Positions 25,989-34,402 of a stretch of DNA of 51,964 nucleotides are shown piece by piece. A program made the position numbers and the translations under genes. The notes beneath the pieces were generated by a model, which searched no databases, had not been told where the DNA came from, and was given only the letters and a program-made list of their open reading frames with translations. This stretch comes from an uncultured Collinsella sp. (lineage in GTDB: Bacteria > Actinomycetota > Coriobacteriia > Coriobacteriales > Coriobacteriaceae). Position 1 is the stretch's first letter. Every line of letters starts with the position of its first letter. The stretch spans positions 1 through 51,964 of the forward strand of contig CATYDM010000012.1 of assembly GCA_958405195.1 (NCBI GenBank), given 5' to 3'.

Positions 25989-27209
25989 GTGGGTAACCAC
26001 TTCCGTACCTCCGGTGCGGGCGATGATGCCCCCAAGACGCAGGCAGGCGTCCAGGGCAGTCGTTTCGCCACTCCGGATTCAGAGGGCCAGCCTGTTGCTC
26101 AGGCCCCCGCTCAGCCGGCAGATCAGGCACAGCCGGCATCCGATCCCTTTGCCTACAATCCCACCAGCGATGTCGCGCTTTCCGGCACGGCGGGTTTTGA
26201 GCCCGTTCAGGCCGTGACCGCTCGCGTGGAGCAACCTCAGGCTGGCGCCGCCACGCCGCAGCCTACCATGGTCGGCATTCCCGACCCCATGGCCCCTGCG
26301 ACGCCGGCTCCTCAGCCTGCGCAGTCCGGTCTCTTTGCCGCTATTCCCGACCCCACGCAGCCTGCTGCCCCGGTGGTCGAGAGCGATCAGGCCGCCGAGG
26401 TCGCAAGCCTCGATAACGCGCTCAACAACCCCGATTTTACGTCGGTGTTCGCGCCCATCGATCCGCAGGCCAGCCGCAAGAAGATGGCCAAGCAGGCCGG
26501 TGTCGAGCCCGTCATCCTCATGGAGCACGTCACCAAGATCTACCCGGCGCAGCCCAACAAGCCCGCGCTCGACGACATCAACATCGAGATCTATCCGGGC
26601 GAGTTTGTCTTCTTGGTCGGTCACTCCGGCTCGGGTAAGACCACGCTGCTGTCGACGCTCAACCGCGACGTCAAGCCGACGAGCGGCCGCATCCTGGTTG
26701 CCGGTCAGGACCTCATGAAGATCAAGAACCGTAAGGTTCCGTTCCTGCGCCGCCAGATTGGCGCCGTGTTCCAGGACTTTAAGCTTCTGCCGCAAAAGAC
26801 CGCCTACGAAAACGTGGCGTTTGCCCTGCAGTGCATCGGCAAGCCCAAGGGCGTCATTCGCAGCCAGGTGCCCGAGGTGCTGCGTCTGGTCGGTCTGGCC
26901 GATCAGATGGACTCGCTGCCCGACCAGCTTTCCGGTGGCGAGCAGCAGCGCGTTGCCGTCGCCCGTGCTATGGTCAACCGTCCGCCGCTGCTGATCTGCG
27001 ACGAGCCCACGGGCAACCTCGACCCGGCGATCTCGCTGGGCATCATGAAGCTGCTTGAGCGTATTAACCGCACCGGCACCACCGTGATCGTCGCCACGCA
27101 CGACCGCGAGATGGTCGATAGCATGCACCGTCGCGTGATCGCCCTCGAGGGCGGCCACGTCATCCGCGACCAGGAGAGGGGAGGTTACGGCAACTATGGC
27201 ACCAACTAA
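25989..27209 (+). CDS. ftsE: Cell division ATP-binding protein FtsE with ~170-residue N-terminal extension
   Basis: ATPase of the FtsEX complex, which activates peptidoglycan hydrolases at the divisome. 406 residues, against ~228 for typical FtsE. Residues 1-170 are rich in Ala, Pro, Gln and Thr and look disordered. The ABC domain follows: Walker A GHSGSGKTT at 211-219, VFQDFKLLPQKTAYENVAFAL, signature LSGGEQQR, Walker B LLICDEPTGNLD, and the switch His in VIVATHDREMV. GTG start with AAGGAGCACCA upstream. Stop overlaps ftsX by 14 nt. Confidence 0.93.
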   Translation: MGNHFRTSGAGDDAPKTQAGVQGSRFATPDSEGQPVAQAPAQPADQAQPASDPFAYNPTSDVALSGTAGFEPVQAVTARVEQPQAGAATPQPTMVGIPDPMAPATPAPQPAQSGLFAAIPDPTQPAAPVVESDQAAEVASLDNALNNPDFTSVFAPIDPQASRKKMAKQAGVEPVILMEHVTKIYPAQPNKPALDDINIEIYPGEFVFLVGHSGSGKTTLLSTLNRDVKPTSGRILVAGQDLMKIKNRKVPFLRRQIGAVFQDFKLLPQKTAYENVAFALQCIGKPKGVIRSQVPEVLRLVGLADQMDSLPDQLSGGEQQRVAVARAMVNRPPLLICDEPTGNLDPAISLGIMKLLERINRTGTTVIVATHDREMVDSMHRRVIALEGGHVIRDQERGGYGNYGTN

Positions 27210-28116
27210 CGTGGGCTACTCCTTCAAAGAGGCAATCAGCCACTTCTTCCGTAACTGGACTACCTCGCTCGGCGCCGTCATCACGATCTTCCTTTCGCTG
27301 TTTATCATCGGCCTGTTCATCATGGGCTCTGCGATGCTGAACTCCGTGATCGGCACCGTCGAGGATCAGGTTGTCATCAACGCGTTCATTAGTGATGACG
27401 CCGATCAGGCCGATGTTCAGGCTTTTGAGGCCGAGCTTAAGACGTGGAATAACGTCAAGTCCGTGACCTATAAGGACAAGGACGACGCGCTGGCCGAGTA
27501 TACGAGCAAGATGTCGGGCAACGCCGACGCCACCATGAGCGCGCTCGATGGCCAGAACCCGCTGCCGGCTTCCTTCGCTATTGAGATGGACGATCCGTCC
27601 AAGGTCGAGAGCACGGCAAAGAAGCTCAAGAAGGATGCCGATTTCCAGAAGATCGCGGATGACGGCGACGTCAACGCGAGCGTGCTGTACGGCCAGGAGG
27701 AAGTGAGCCGCCTGTTCCAGGTGACCAACTACATCCGCATCGCCGCCGTGGTGCTCGTTGGTCTTCTGACCTTTATCGCATTCATCTTCATCAACAACAC
27801 GATTCGCCTGTCCATCACGGCGCGTCGTCGTGAGATTGCGATTATGCGTCTGGTCGGCGCCAGCAACGGCTTCATTCGTGGCCCGTTTATCACCGAGGGC
27901 GTGCTGCAGGCCATTTTGGGCTCGCTGCTTTCCATCGGCGTTCTGGAGCTGCTGCGCAATCTGATGATCCCGCGTCTGCAGGAGAGCATCGGCTGGATGT
28001 CGTTTGCCCTGCCGATGCAGTACTACCTGGTGACCTATGCTGCGCTGATTCTGGTCGGCGTGATTATCGGTCTCTTTGGTTCTGCCATCGCCATGCGCCG
28101 CTACCTGCGCGTGTAG
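27196..28116 (+). CDS. ftsX: Cell division membrane protein FtsX
   Basis: Membrane partner of FtsE. 306 residues with the usual plan: cytoplasmic start, one TM segment (about residues 22-48), an extracytoplasmic domain to about residue 170, then three TM segments. The domain between TM1 and TM2 is the part that contacts cell-wall hydrolases or adaptors. The signature VSRLFQVTNYIRIAAVVLVG and NTIRLSITARRREIAIMRLVGASN is clear. ATG at 27196 overlaps the end of ftsE, the normal coupling for this pair. Terminator follows. Confidence 0.95.
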   Translation: MAPTNVGYSFKEAISHFFRNWTTSLGAVITIFLSLFIIGLFIMGSAMLNSVIGTVEDQVVINAFISDDADQADVQAFEAELKTWNNVKSVTYKDKDDALAEYTSKMSGNADATMSALDGQNPLPASFAIEMDDPSKVESTAKKLKKDADFQKIADDGDVNASVLYGQEEVSRLFQVTNYIRIAAVVLVGLLTFIAFIFINNTIRLSITARRREIAIMRLVGASNGFIRGPFITEGVLQAILGSLLSIGVLELLRNLMIPRLQESIGWMSFALPMQYYLVTYAALILVGVIIGLFGSAIAMRRYLRV

Positions 28117-28140
28117 GCATGCTTGGAATTCATCCCTTCC

Positions 28141-28174
28141 AACGGGTCGTCTCTTATGGGGCGGCCCGTTTTTT
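28141..28174 (+). terminator. Intrinsic terminator after ftsEX
   Basis: AACGGG/CCCGTT stem extended by CG/CG pairs, followed by TTTTT. Confidence 0.85.
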
Positions 28175-28251
28175 GATCCCTAGGGGACGGCAGGAAAGCG
28201 AATCATTTGGGTAGACTCTTTGGAGTTCGCAATCGATAGTTAGGAGGCGCC

Positions 28252-30387
28252 ATGGGGCGCAATAACAAGCATAAGCGTGGAGCTCGCAATCAGCGCGGGC
28301 CGGTGCGCAGCGAACGCCGTCCGAGCCTGACCGGGCGCGTGCAGCTCCATGAGCATAGCGCCTACGTTGTAACCGAAAACGGCGACTACAAGGTCATGGG
28401 CCGCGGTAAGCGCGAGATCATGGATGGCGATACCGTTGCCGTGAGCATTAAGAACAGCCCGCACGGTGAGCGGCGCGCCGTGATCGAAAGCGTGGTTGAG
28501 CGTGCAGCCATAAGCGTGGTGGGCACGTACCAGACCGCCGGTCCGCTCGGTGTGATTGAGCCGCTCGATTCGCGTCTGAAGGCCGACTTCTTCATTTTGC
28601 CCGAGGATGCCTCGGCGGATCGTCTGGGTGTCCACCCGGGTGATGCCGTTGTCGCGCGCATTTTGACCTACCCGACGCGACTGGAATCGGGCACCGTGAC
28701 GATCGAACGCCGCATTGGCGGAGATGACGCGCCCGATTTGGGCGTTCAATATGTGATGGCGCGTTACGGCTATACCGATAGCTATCCCGAGGCCGCGCTG
28801 GACGAGGCCGAGGGGCTTTCGCTCGATGTGTCCGCGGCGCTTAAGGACCCGCTCCGCCGCGATCTGCGCGACCGCTTTGTCATCACGATCGACCCGGTCG
28901 ACGCACGCGACTTTGACGATGCCGTTTCGCTGGAGCGCACGCCCGAGGGTGGCTACAAGCTGGGTGTGCATATCGCCGACGTTTCACACTATGTGGCTTG
29001 GGACGGGCATATCGATCTTGAGGCTCGCCATCGTACGACATCGGTGTATCTGGCCGATCGCGTGCTTCCCATGCTGCCCGAACGCCTGTCCTGTGACCTG
29101 TGCTCGCTTCGCCCTGACGAGGACCGTCTTGCGTTTACCGTTGACATTGAGCTCGATGCACAGGGTCGCGTGCGGCATTACGATCCGTACCCCAGCGTGA
29201 TTCGCTCGCGTGCGCGTATGGACTATGACGGCGCCGAGGCGCTGCTGGTGCGTGCCGGCGCGGTTGAGTATTCGGTGCTGGAGGGTGCGGCCGAGGATGT
29301 TGCGGCTGCCGAGACCTCGCGCGAGGAAGCGCTTGAGCGCGGTCTTGCGTGCGAGGAGGCCGCCCGCGGCTACAACGTCGACCTCGGCGATTTCCTTGTC
29401 GCCGCCAACGAGCTCGCCGAACTCCGCCGTCGTATCCGTCGCGCCCGCGGCTCAGTCGATTTTGACACGGCTGAGATTCGTGCTCTGCTGGATGAGGACG
29501 GAGTACCCGTGCAGATTGTGGCGCGTGAGCGTTCGTGTGCCACGTCGCTTATCGAGGAAGCCATGCTGCTCGCCAACGAGTGCGTTGCAGAGTGGCTGGC
29601 GGACCGTGATATCGAGGCCTGCTATCGCGTGCACGAGGATCCGAGCCCCGATAGCCTGCACGGTGCCGCCGTTGCGCTGGCGCAGCTAGGCATCATCGAC
29701 GATCGCCGTGCTGCCGGTATTGCCCTGGGGAGCCCCGATGAGCTGCAGGCTGCAGTTGATGCTGCCGCCGGTACGGCCAACGCACCGCTCGTTAACACGC
29801 TGCTTCTGCGCAGCATGCAGCGCGCACTGTACAAGCCGCGCAACGAGGGCCACTTTGCGCTCGCCGCGCCGTGCTACTGTCACTTTACGAGTCCCATCCG
29901 TCGCTACCCCGATCTGGTGGTGCACCGCGTGCTCAAACTGCAGTTGGCCTATGAGCAGCTCGGCGGCAAGGACGCCTTGGTCCGTACGCCGCGCCTGATC
30001 GGCAAGGGGCGCGAGTCGCTGCCGCGCATTCTGCCGCAGATCTGCCGCGCATGCAGCGATGCCGAGCGCGCGGCAGATGCCGCCAGCCATGCGACGCAAA
30101 AGATCAAGATTGCCCAGTACTATGAGGACCGTCTGGGCGAGCGCTATGCCGGAACCGTCTCGTGGGTTAGCAGCATGGGCCTTTTTGTGCGCTTGGACCT
30201 AACGCAGGTCGAAGGTTTGGTTTCGATCAAGAGCCTGGGCAACGAGTGGTTCGAGTTCGACGAGGATGCGCTTACACTGACGGGCGCCGACACGGGGACT
30301 CGTTACGAGCTGGGGCAGCGCGTGATTGTCGAGGTCTCGCGCGTCAATACCACGCGTGGGCACTTGGACTTTAAGCTTATCCATTAG
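28252..30387 (+). CDS. rnr: Ribonuclease R (RNase II/R family)
   Basis: 3'-to-5' exoribonuclease for structured RNA and, with tmRNA-SmpB, for stalled-ribosome mRNA. 711 residues: basic N-terminus (NNKHKRGARNQRG), cold-shock-like domains to about 200, the RNB catalytic domain with the Asp cluster TIDPVDARDFDDAVS (214-224) and AAPCYCHFTSPIRRYPDLVVHR, then a C-terminal S1 domain from about 625 (RYAGTVSWVSSMGLFVRL). ATG start with AGGAGGC upstream. smpB is about 4 kb downstream rather than adjacent. Confidence 0.95.
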   Translation: MGRNNKHKRGARNQRGPVRSERRPSLTGRVQLHEHSAYVVTENGDYKVMGRGKREIMDGDTVAVSIKNSPHGERRAVIESVVERAAISVVGTYQTAGPLGVIEPLDSRLKADFFILPEDASADRLGVHPGDAVVARILTYPTRLESGTVTIERRIGGDDAPDLGVQYVMARYGYTDSYPEAALDEAEGLSLDVSAALKDPLRRDLRDRFVITIDPVDARDFDDAVSLERTPEGGYKLGVHIADVSHYVAWDGHIDLEARHRTTSVYLADRVLPMLPERLSCDLCSLRPDEDRLAFTVDIELDAQGRVRHYDPYPSVIRSRARMDYDGAEALLVRAGAVEYSVLEGAAEDVAAAETSREEALERGLACEEAARGYNVDLGDFLVAANELAELRRRIRRARGSVDFDTAEIRALLDEDGVPVQIVARERSCATSLIEEAMLLANECVAEWLADRDIEACYRVHEDPSPDSLHGAAVALAQLGIIDDRRAAGIALGSPDELQAAVDAAAGTANAPLVNTLLLRSMQRALYKPRNEGHFALAAPCYCHFTSPIRRYPDLVVHRVLKLQLAYEQLGGKDALVRTPRLIGKGRESLPRILPQICRACSDAERAADAASHATQKIKIAQYYEDRLGERYAGTVSWVSSMGLFVRLDLTQVEGLVSIKSLGNEWFEFDEDALTLTGADTGTRYELGQRVIVEVSRVNTTRGHLDFKLIH

Positions 30388-30416
30388 CCAAATCCCGACT
30401 GATGGTGGGGGAGCGG

Positions 30417-30440
30417 AGGGCGGCCTTTCGGGACCGCCCT
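30417..30440 (+). terminator. Possible terminator after rnr
   Basis: AGGGCGG/CCGCCCT stem and a short loop, but the tail (TCGCATTT) is only weakly T-rich. Confidence 0.5.
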
Positions 30441-30506
30441 TCGCATTTGAATCATGGCAACCTTGCCGTCTGCTCGTCCGGCCGCTTACCTGCTATTTGA
30501 GAGGTA

Positions 30507-30544
30507 AAACCTACCAAAATAAACCTGTCCCTTTTGGCAGGTTT
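30507..30544. repeat. AACCTGTCCC hairpin repeat, copy 2, beside the recombinase gene
   Basis: Arms AAACCTACCAAAA and TTTTGGCAGGTTT (12 of 13 paired, one G-T) enclose TAAACCTGTCCC. It ends 20 nt before the recombinase start. Same design as the hairpin at 18419-18455. Confidence 0.75.
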
Positions 30545-30563
30545 ACAAGAAAGCGGGGATGAG

Positions 30564-31169
30564 ATGGCGACGGTGTACGGTTATGCGCGGGTGAGTTCGC
30601 GCGATCAGAATCTGAATCGGCAGCTGGATGCGCTGGGCGCCTATGGCGTGGGCTCGGCGAATATTTATGCCGACCATGCGAGCGGCAAGGACTTCGATCG
30701 ACCGCGTTATCGCGAGCTGCTGCACGTCCTGGGAGACGGGGACGTACTGGTGGTGCTTTCTATCGACCGACTTGGCCGTAATTACTCCGAGATTCTTGAG
30801 GAATGGCGACGCATTACCAAGGAGCTCGGGGTTGCCATTGTGGTGTTGGACATGCCATTGCTTGACACGCGCGCTAGGGCCAGCGGCGCGCCGGATGTGA
30901 CCAACGTCCTGATTGCCGATATTGTGCTGCAACTGCTGAGCTACGTGGCGCAGGTGGAGCGCGAGAACATCCATCGGCGCCAAGCGGAGGGAATTGCAGC
31001 GGCGCGGGCGCGAGGGGTCCGTTTCGGTCGACCTCGCAAGCCGTGCCCTCCTCAGTTTGAGCTGGTGCGCGATAGCTATGAGGCAGGCGATATTACCCGC
31101 AGCCAGGCAGCAAAGTGCCTGGGCGTGTGCGTGGGGACGTTCGATCGCTGGATGCGCGAGGCGGGGTAG
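30564..31169 (+). CDS. Serine recombinase (resolvase/invertase family)
   Basis: 201 residues, typical of small site-specific recombinases such as Hin/Gin and resolvases. The catalytic Ser is in YGYARVSSRDQN (residue 11), with the arginine-rich SIDRLGRNYSEILEEW and the long E helix near RENIHRRQAEGIAAARARG. A C-terminal HTH follows (SYEAGDITRSQAAKCLGVCVGTFDRWM). ATG at 30564 has AGCGGGG upstream. No obvious pair of crossover sites or invertible promoter adjoins it. A repeat hairpin lies just 5'. It may be a lone mobile-element remnant or a domesticated invertase. Confidence 0.9.
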   Translation: MATVYGYARVSSRDQNLNRQLDALGAYGVGSANIYADHASGKDFDRPRYRELLHVLGDGDVLVVLSIDRLGRNYSEILEEWRRITKELGVAIVVLDMPLLDTRARASGAPDVTNVLIADIVLQLLSYVAQVERENIHRRQAEGIAAARARGVRFGRPRKPCPPQFELVRDSYEAGDITRSQAAKCLGVCVGTFDRWMREAG

Positions 31170-31273
31170 GGGTTTGCGTCGCTTTGTCGCTTCCTGTTGC
31201 GATTCAAATTTTGATACGGTGACGATGCCATTTGGGGCTACACTCGCTGATATTCAAAAAAGGAGGTTGGCCC

Positions 31274-31855
31274 TTGGCGCGCGTAAAACAAATAATCGGA
31301 TGGACCGCGATTGTTCTGTTCGTTGCAACGCTGGCGGGCATCTGGGTGCTGACGGAGCAAAATGCGGTGGAGACGTCGTTGCTGAGCGAGTCCACCGCGC
31401 GTGTGGTGGAGGGTCAGGCTACGGGCGTTCAGGCTGCTGATGCCACGGGTGAAGCCCAGACAGAGAACGGAATGACCGGGGGCGCCGATTCGGCTGCCTC
31501 GAATGTCCGGTCTGGCCGACTTGCTTCCATTCGCATGTGGGTGGGCACAAACGTCCGTCGCGTTGCCCATACCGTAGAGTTTTTCTTCGTCGGATTATTC
31601 GCCTCCGTGGTCGTGGTTTGCCTTTCCAGGCGTCCGTGGAGCGTATGCTCCCGTTGCGTGCCCGTATTGCTCTTTTGCGCCGCCTGCTCCGTTGGCGATC
31701 AGGTGCATAAGATCTTTGTTCCCGGCAGGCATTTCGACGTTATCGATTTAGGATTCGATGCTGCGGGCTATGTCACCGCCATGCTATTGGTATTGCTGGC
31801 AGCGGCGTTGGTGCGCCATGCGACTCGGCCGATCGGCGCCCATGCGAGGCGCTAG
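31274..31855 (+). CDS. VanZ-like membrane protein
   Basis: 193 residues with about four hydrophobic segments. It fits the VanZ family by the order of an N-terminal TM segment, WVLTEQNAVETSLLSESTARVVE, RRVAHTVEFFFVGLF, then DQVHKIFVPGRHFDVIDLGFDAAGY. VanZ gives low-level teicoplanin resistance in some contexts, but most chromosomal homologues have no known function. No van cluster is present. TTG start with AAAAGGAGG upstream. Residues about 45-85 form a polar insert. Confidence 0.75.
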   Translation: MARVKQIIGWTAIVLFVATLAGIWVLTEQNAVETSLLSESTARVVEGQATGVQAADATGEAQTENGMTGGADSAASNVRSGRLASIRMWVGTNVRRVAHTVEFFFVGLFASVVVVCLSRRPWSVCSRCVPVLLFCAACSVGDQVHKIFVPGRHFDVIDLGFDAAGYVTAMLLVLLAAALVRHATRPIGAHARR

Positions 31856-31977
31856 CCTTAAGACGAGACATCGCGACTGCCTATGCTTCGACATTGACTA
31901 CAATAACGGCTGCAATTGCGAGTGGTCGTCGATGTGCAGTTTTCCAGACACCTGTTTTCTCTAAGAAAGGAAATCCC

Positions 31978-32337
31978 ATGGCGGTATTGTTTGTTGAATA
32001 TCCCAAGTGCTCGACCTGTAAGAAGGCCAAGGCATGGCTGGACGAACATGGGGTAGAGTATATCGACCGCGATATCGTTTTGGACAATCCCACGGCCGAT
32101 GAACTTGCGACCTGGATTGCTCGTTCGGGGCTGCCGGTGCGACGCTTCTTTAACTCGTCGGGCATGAAATATCGAGAGTTGGGCCTGAAGGCGCGCCTGG
32201 ACGCGGGGATGACGGATCAGGAGTGCTACGAGCTGCTGGCGACCGACGGCATGTTGGTTAAGCGTCCGCTGCTGGTGGGCGATGACTGTGCGATTCCCGG
32301 CTTTAGGGAATCGGCTTGGGCCGAGGCGTTGCTGTAG
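31978..32337 (+). CDS. ArsC/Spx/MgsR-family protein (YffB-like)
   Basis: 119 residues with a thioredoxin-like fold of the ArsC family. The CxxC CSTCKKAKAWLDEHGVEY is at residues 11-14, and the family end VKRPLLVGDDCAIPGFRES is present. Such proteins act as arsenate reductases or, as Spx-like proteins, as regulators; no arsenic genes adjoin it, so reductase activity on arsenate is not implied. ATG at 31978 with AAAGGAAAT upstream. Confidence 0.85.
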   Translation: MAVLFVEYPKCSTCKKAKAWLDEHGVEYIDRDIVLDNPTADELATWIARSGLPVRRFFNSSGMKYRELGLKARLDAGMTDQECYELLATDGMLVKRPLLVGDDCAIPGFRESAWAEALL

Positions 32338-32344
32338 CGGCTGC

Positions 32345-32514
32345 GGAAAGTGCGACCCGGAATTCGCTTCCAGAATGGGATGCACTTTCCCAAAGTGGCC
32401 GGTTGCGGAAAGCACGTCCCATTCTGAGCTTCGATTGTGGGACACGGTTTCCGGTTGAGGGCTCGACGGGAAAGTGGGGACCAGTTTGAGCTTGAGATCT
32501 GGGACGCACTTTCC
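32345..32514. repeat. Tandem palindromic repeat array, family B (3 units, 62-bp period)
   Basis: Three 46-bp units start at 32345, 32407 and 32469, exactly 62 bp apart. Each is a 14-bp arm like GGAAAGTGCGTCCC, an 18-nt loop, and an inverted arm like GGGACGCACTTTCC; spacers are 16 nt. Arms match imperfectly, best in unit 1 (12 of 14). It lies between the ArsC-family gene and the small unknown gene on the other strand. Confidence 0.85.
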
Positions 32515-32533
32515 GCCGGCGGGCCTGCCTCAG

Positions 32534-32944
32534 TCAGTCCGCCAGCTGCGCCCATTCGTGCGGATCGTAGACCTTTACGTGCTTGTTGGGCTTGCCGCTC
32601 CAGTACTCCTCGTCCATAAAGGGCAGATATGCCTGAACGCCGGGGCAGATAAAGGGAATCCGCTGCTGTTGCAGTCGCTCGCGCTGGCGCTGCTCCAGAT
32701 GCGCCTCGGATATGACGGTCGGCATGCCGGACAGCTCGACGAGGCTTGCCTGGATTCGCTTAAGGTCGGGGAGTCCCGCGTGCCATGACATCCGCATGAT
32801 CAAAAAGGATGCACGGCGGTATTTTGCCTGCACCACAGTAATGGCGGGGCGCAGTGTGGGATGGATTTTGTCCCGTTCGGGCCAAAGGTCGGCAGTGATC
32901 TCGAGGCCCAGGGTCTCCCATAGGTAATCAAGCTCTTCGTCCAT
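32534..32944 (-). CDS. Hypothetical protein, possibly part of a winged-helix family
   Basis: 136 residues, not confidently recognised. The middle reads like part of a domestic family of DNA-binding-type proteins (VELSGMPTVISEAHLEQRQRERLQQQRIPFICPGVQAYLPFM), with helices rich in Gln and Arg; this resemblance is from memory and weak. No TM or signal segment. It may be a shortened form of a longer protein. ATG at 32944 with a weak GAGGCG. Its stop lies 20 nt from the family B repeat array, and the surrounding genes give no context. Confidence 0.5.
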   Translation of the reverse strand: MDEELDYLWETLGLEITADLWPERDKIHPTLRPAITVVQAKYRRASFLIMRMSWHAGLPDLKRIQASLVELSGMPTVISEAHLEQRQRERLQQQRIPFICPGVQAYLPFMDEEYWSGKPNKHVKVYDPHEWAQLAD

Positions 32945-33146
32945 GGCGCCTCATATCTACGCGATCATTGATACTTCGATTGTGTTGCCTGGCGCTATCG
33001 TTTTCACGGTAGAATCTGCCAACGGTTGACGGCTACCGCTCGCGGCGTTTTGCCCTTCGCGTACAGCGGTTGGCTTCACAGGTCCTTCACGGGTTGGACT
33101 AAATTAGGCCAATTTGACTGAATTTCAAAAAAGTCAAAATTGGGGC

Positions 33147-33175
33147 TTGCGTCACGGCGAGACTTCCCGTATATT
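33147..33175 (+). promoter_or_regulatory. Promoter of the tRNA-Gln/tRNA-Glu unit
   Basis: TTGCGT, a 17-bp spacer and TATATT, about 45 nt before the first tRNA. Good match in the expected place. Confidence 0.75.
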
Positions 33176-33219
33176 TCTTTCTTGCGCAAAGGCACAGCCG
33201 AGCGCAGCGATGCAGTCAT

Positions 33220-33293
33220 TGGGATGTCGTCTAATGGCAGGACAGCGGATTCTGGTTCCGTCAATGGGGGTTCGACTCCCTCCATCCCAGCCA
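33220..33293 (+). tRNA. tRNA-Gln (CTG anticodon)
   Basis: Acceptor TGGGATG pairs with CATCCCA; the anticodon loop TTCTGGT gives CTG, reading CAG. T-loop GGTTCGACTCC present and CCA encoded. Confidence 0.95.
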
Positions 33294-33310
33294 TTGCATT
33301 TGCTACATAT

Positions 33311-33387
33311 GGCCCGTTCGTCTAGCGGTTTAGGACGCCGCCCTCTCAAGGCGGAGATCACCAGTTCGAATCTGGTACGGGCTACCA
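33311..33387 (+). tRNA. tRNA-Glu (CTC anticodon)
   Basis: Acceptor GGCCCGT pairs with ACGGGCT (first pair G-T). The anticodon stem CCGCC/GGCGG encloses CTCTCAA, anticodon CTC, reading GAG. CCA is encoded. Confidence 0.94.
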
Positions 33388-33397
33388 AAATTGAACG

Positions 33398-33425
33398 CCC
33401 GGGCCTCGTAAGAGACCCGGGTTTT
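33398..33425 (+). terminator. Intrinsic terminator of the tRNA unit
   Basis: CCCGGG/CCCGGG stem with inner CTC/GAG, followed by TTTT. Confidence 0.85.
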
Positions 33426-33484
33426 GTGTATTGACCGATGTTTAAGGCGTGCGTTGAGTCTGCCGCCCGGACCGAGGAGTTGTC

Positions 33485-34402
33485 ATGGACCTGCCTATCA
33501 GCTTGGAAGACATCACGTATGCCGAGAACTATCTGGCGCAGGGCGACTTGGGTACGGCGACGCCGCTGCTGGAGCGTCTGGTGGAGCTCGCCGAGGAGTA
33601 TATTGATGCTGAGTGCAAGACGGAGGAGAAGCGTCAATACTTTAGCTTCGATAGCAAGTTTGAGCGCTTGGCCTATCGCCGCGTGGAGAAGGATCCGCGC
33701 GAGCTCGTGCAGGTCGAGGTGCCGTTTGACCGCCTGTACTCTGACATGGCGTTTGCCTACATTCGCCAGCAGGATTATGTGAGCGCTCGTAATGCCCTGA
33801 TGCAGGCTGTGCGTTGGGACCCCATGAACTGCAACTATCGCTTGGATTTGGCCGAGCTGTTCCGCGCACTCGAGGACAAGCAGGAATGGGCATCGCTCTC
33901 GTTCTCGGTGCTGGAGCGTGCAAGCGATGGCAAGTGCGCCGCCCGCGCTTACGCCAATCTAGGTCAGTACTTCTTGGAGCCCGAGACCGAGAACGTTTCG
34001 GCTGCCGTGGGCTGCGCGCGTCTGGCGCTGCGCCTGGCGCCCAACGATGCGCATACGACGCGCCTGCTCAACAAGATCCATACCACCTATCCGGATGCCG
34101 CTGATGAGAGCGACGACCACGTGATGGGTGAACTGGCCCTGCAAGGCGTGCCGACCTCGCCTTCGGCCGAGATTGCCATCTGCCTGATTATGTGCGCGAC
34201 CGATGCTGCAAGCGACGGCGACAAGCAGGAGGCGACGCGCCTGACGGTACGTGCTCGCGACTTGGTGGGCGAGGAGGCCTGCGCGGCGATTATCAAACTG
34301 GTGCGCGAGAGCGATGCCGAGCTCAATGCCGAGCGCAAGGCAAAGCGCGAGACTGCGGGCTCAAACGCCGATGGCGCCAAGGAGGCCGGCGATGCCCAGT
34401 AA
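33485..34402 (+). CDS. TPR-like repeat protein, function unknown
   Basis: 305 residues, soluble, mostly helical. Helix-turn-helix pairs of tetratricopeptide type are visible at about residues 80-200 (FAYIRQQDYVSARNALMQAV, CNYRLDLAELFRALEDKQEW, RAYANLGQYFLEPETE, GCARLALRLAPNDAHTTRLL). The last ~25 residues are Lys/Glu/Ala rich. No signal peptide. ATG with GAGGAG upstream. Its end overlaps the smpB start, so it is translationally coupled to smpB; a link to ribosome rescue is possible but not shown. Confidence 0.75.
   Translation: MDLPISLEDITYAENYLAQGDLGTATPLLERLVELAEEYIDAECKTEEKRQYFSFDSKFERLAYRRVEKDPRELVQVEVPFDRLYSDMAFAYIRQQDYVSARNALMQAVRWDPMNCNYRLDLAELFRALEDKQEWASLSFSVLERASDGKCAARAYANLGQYFLEPETENVSAAVGCARLALRLAPNDAHTTRLLNKIHTTYPDAADESDDHVMGELALQGVPTSPSAEIAICLIMCATDAASDGDKQEATRLTVRARDLVGEEACAAIIKLVRESDAELNAERKAKRETAGSNADGAKEAGDAQ

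Noticed and set aside
30388..31169. Invertible DNA segment controlled by the recombinase
   Set aside because: The nearby inverted repeat is a short hairpin with a 12-nt loop, too small to carry an invertible segment.
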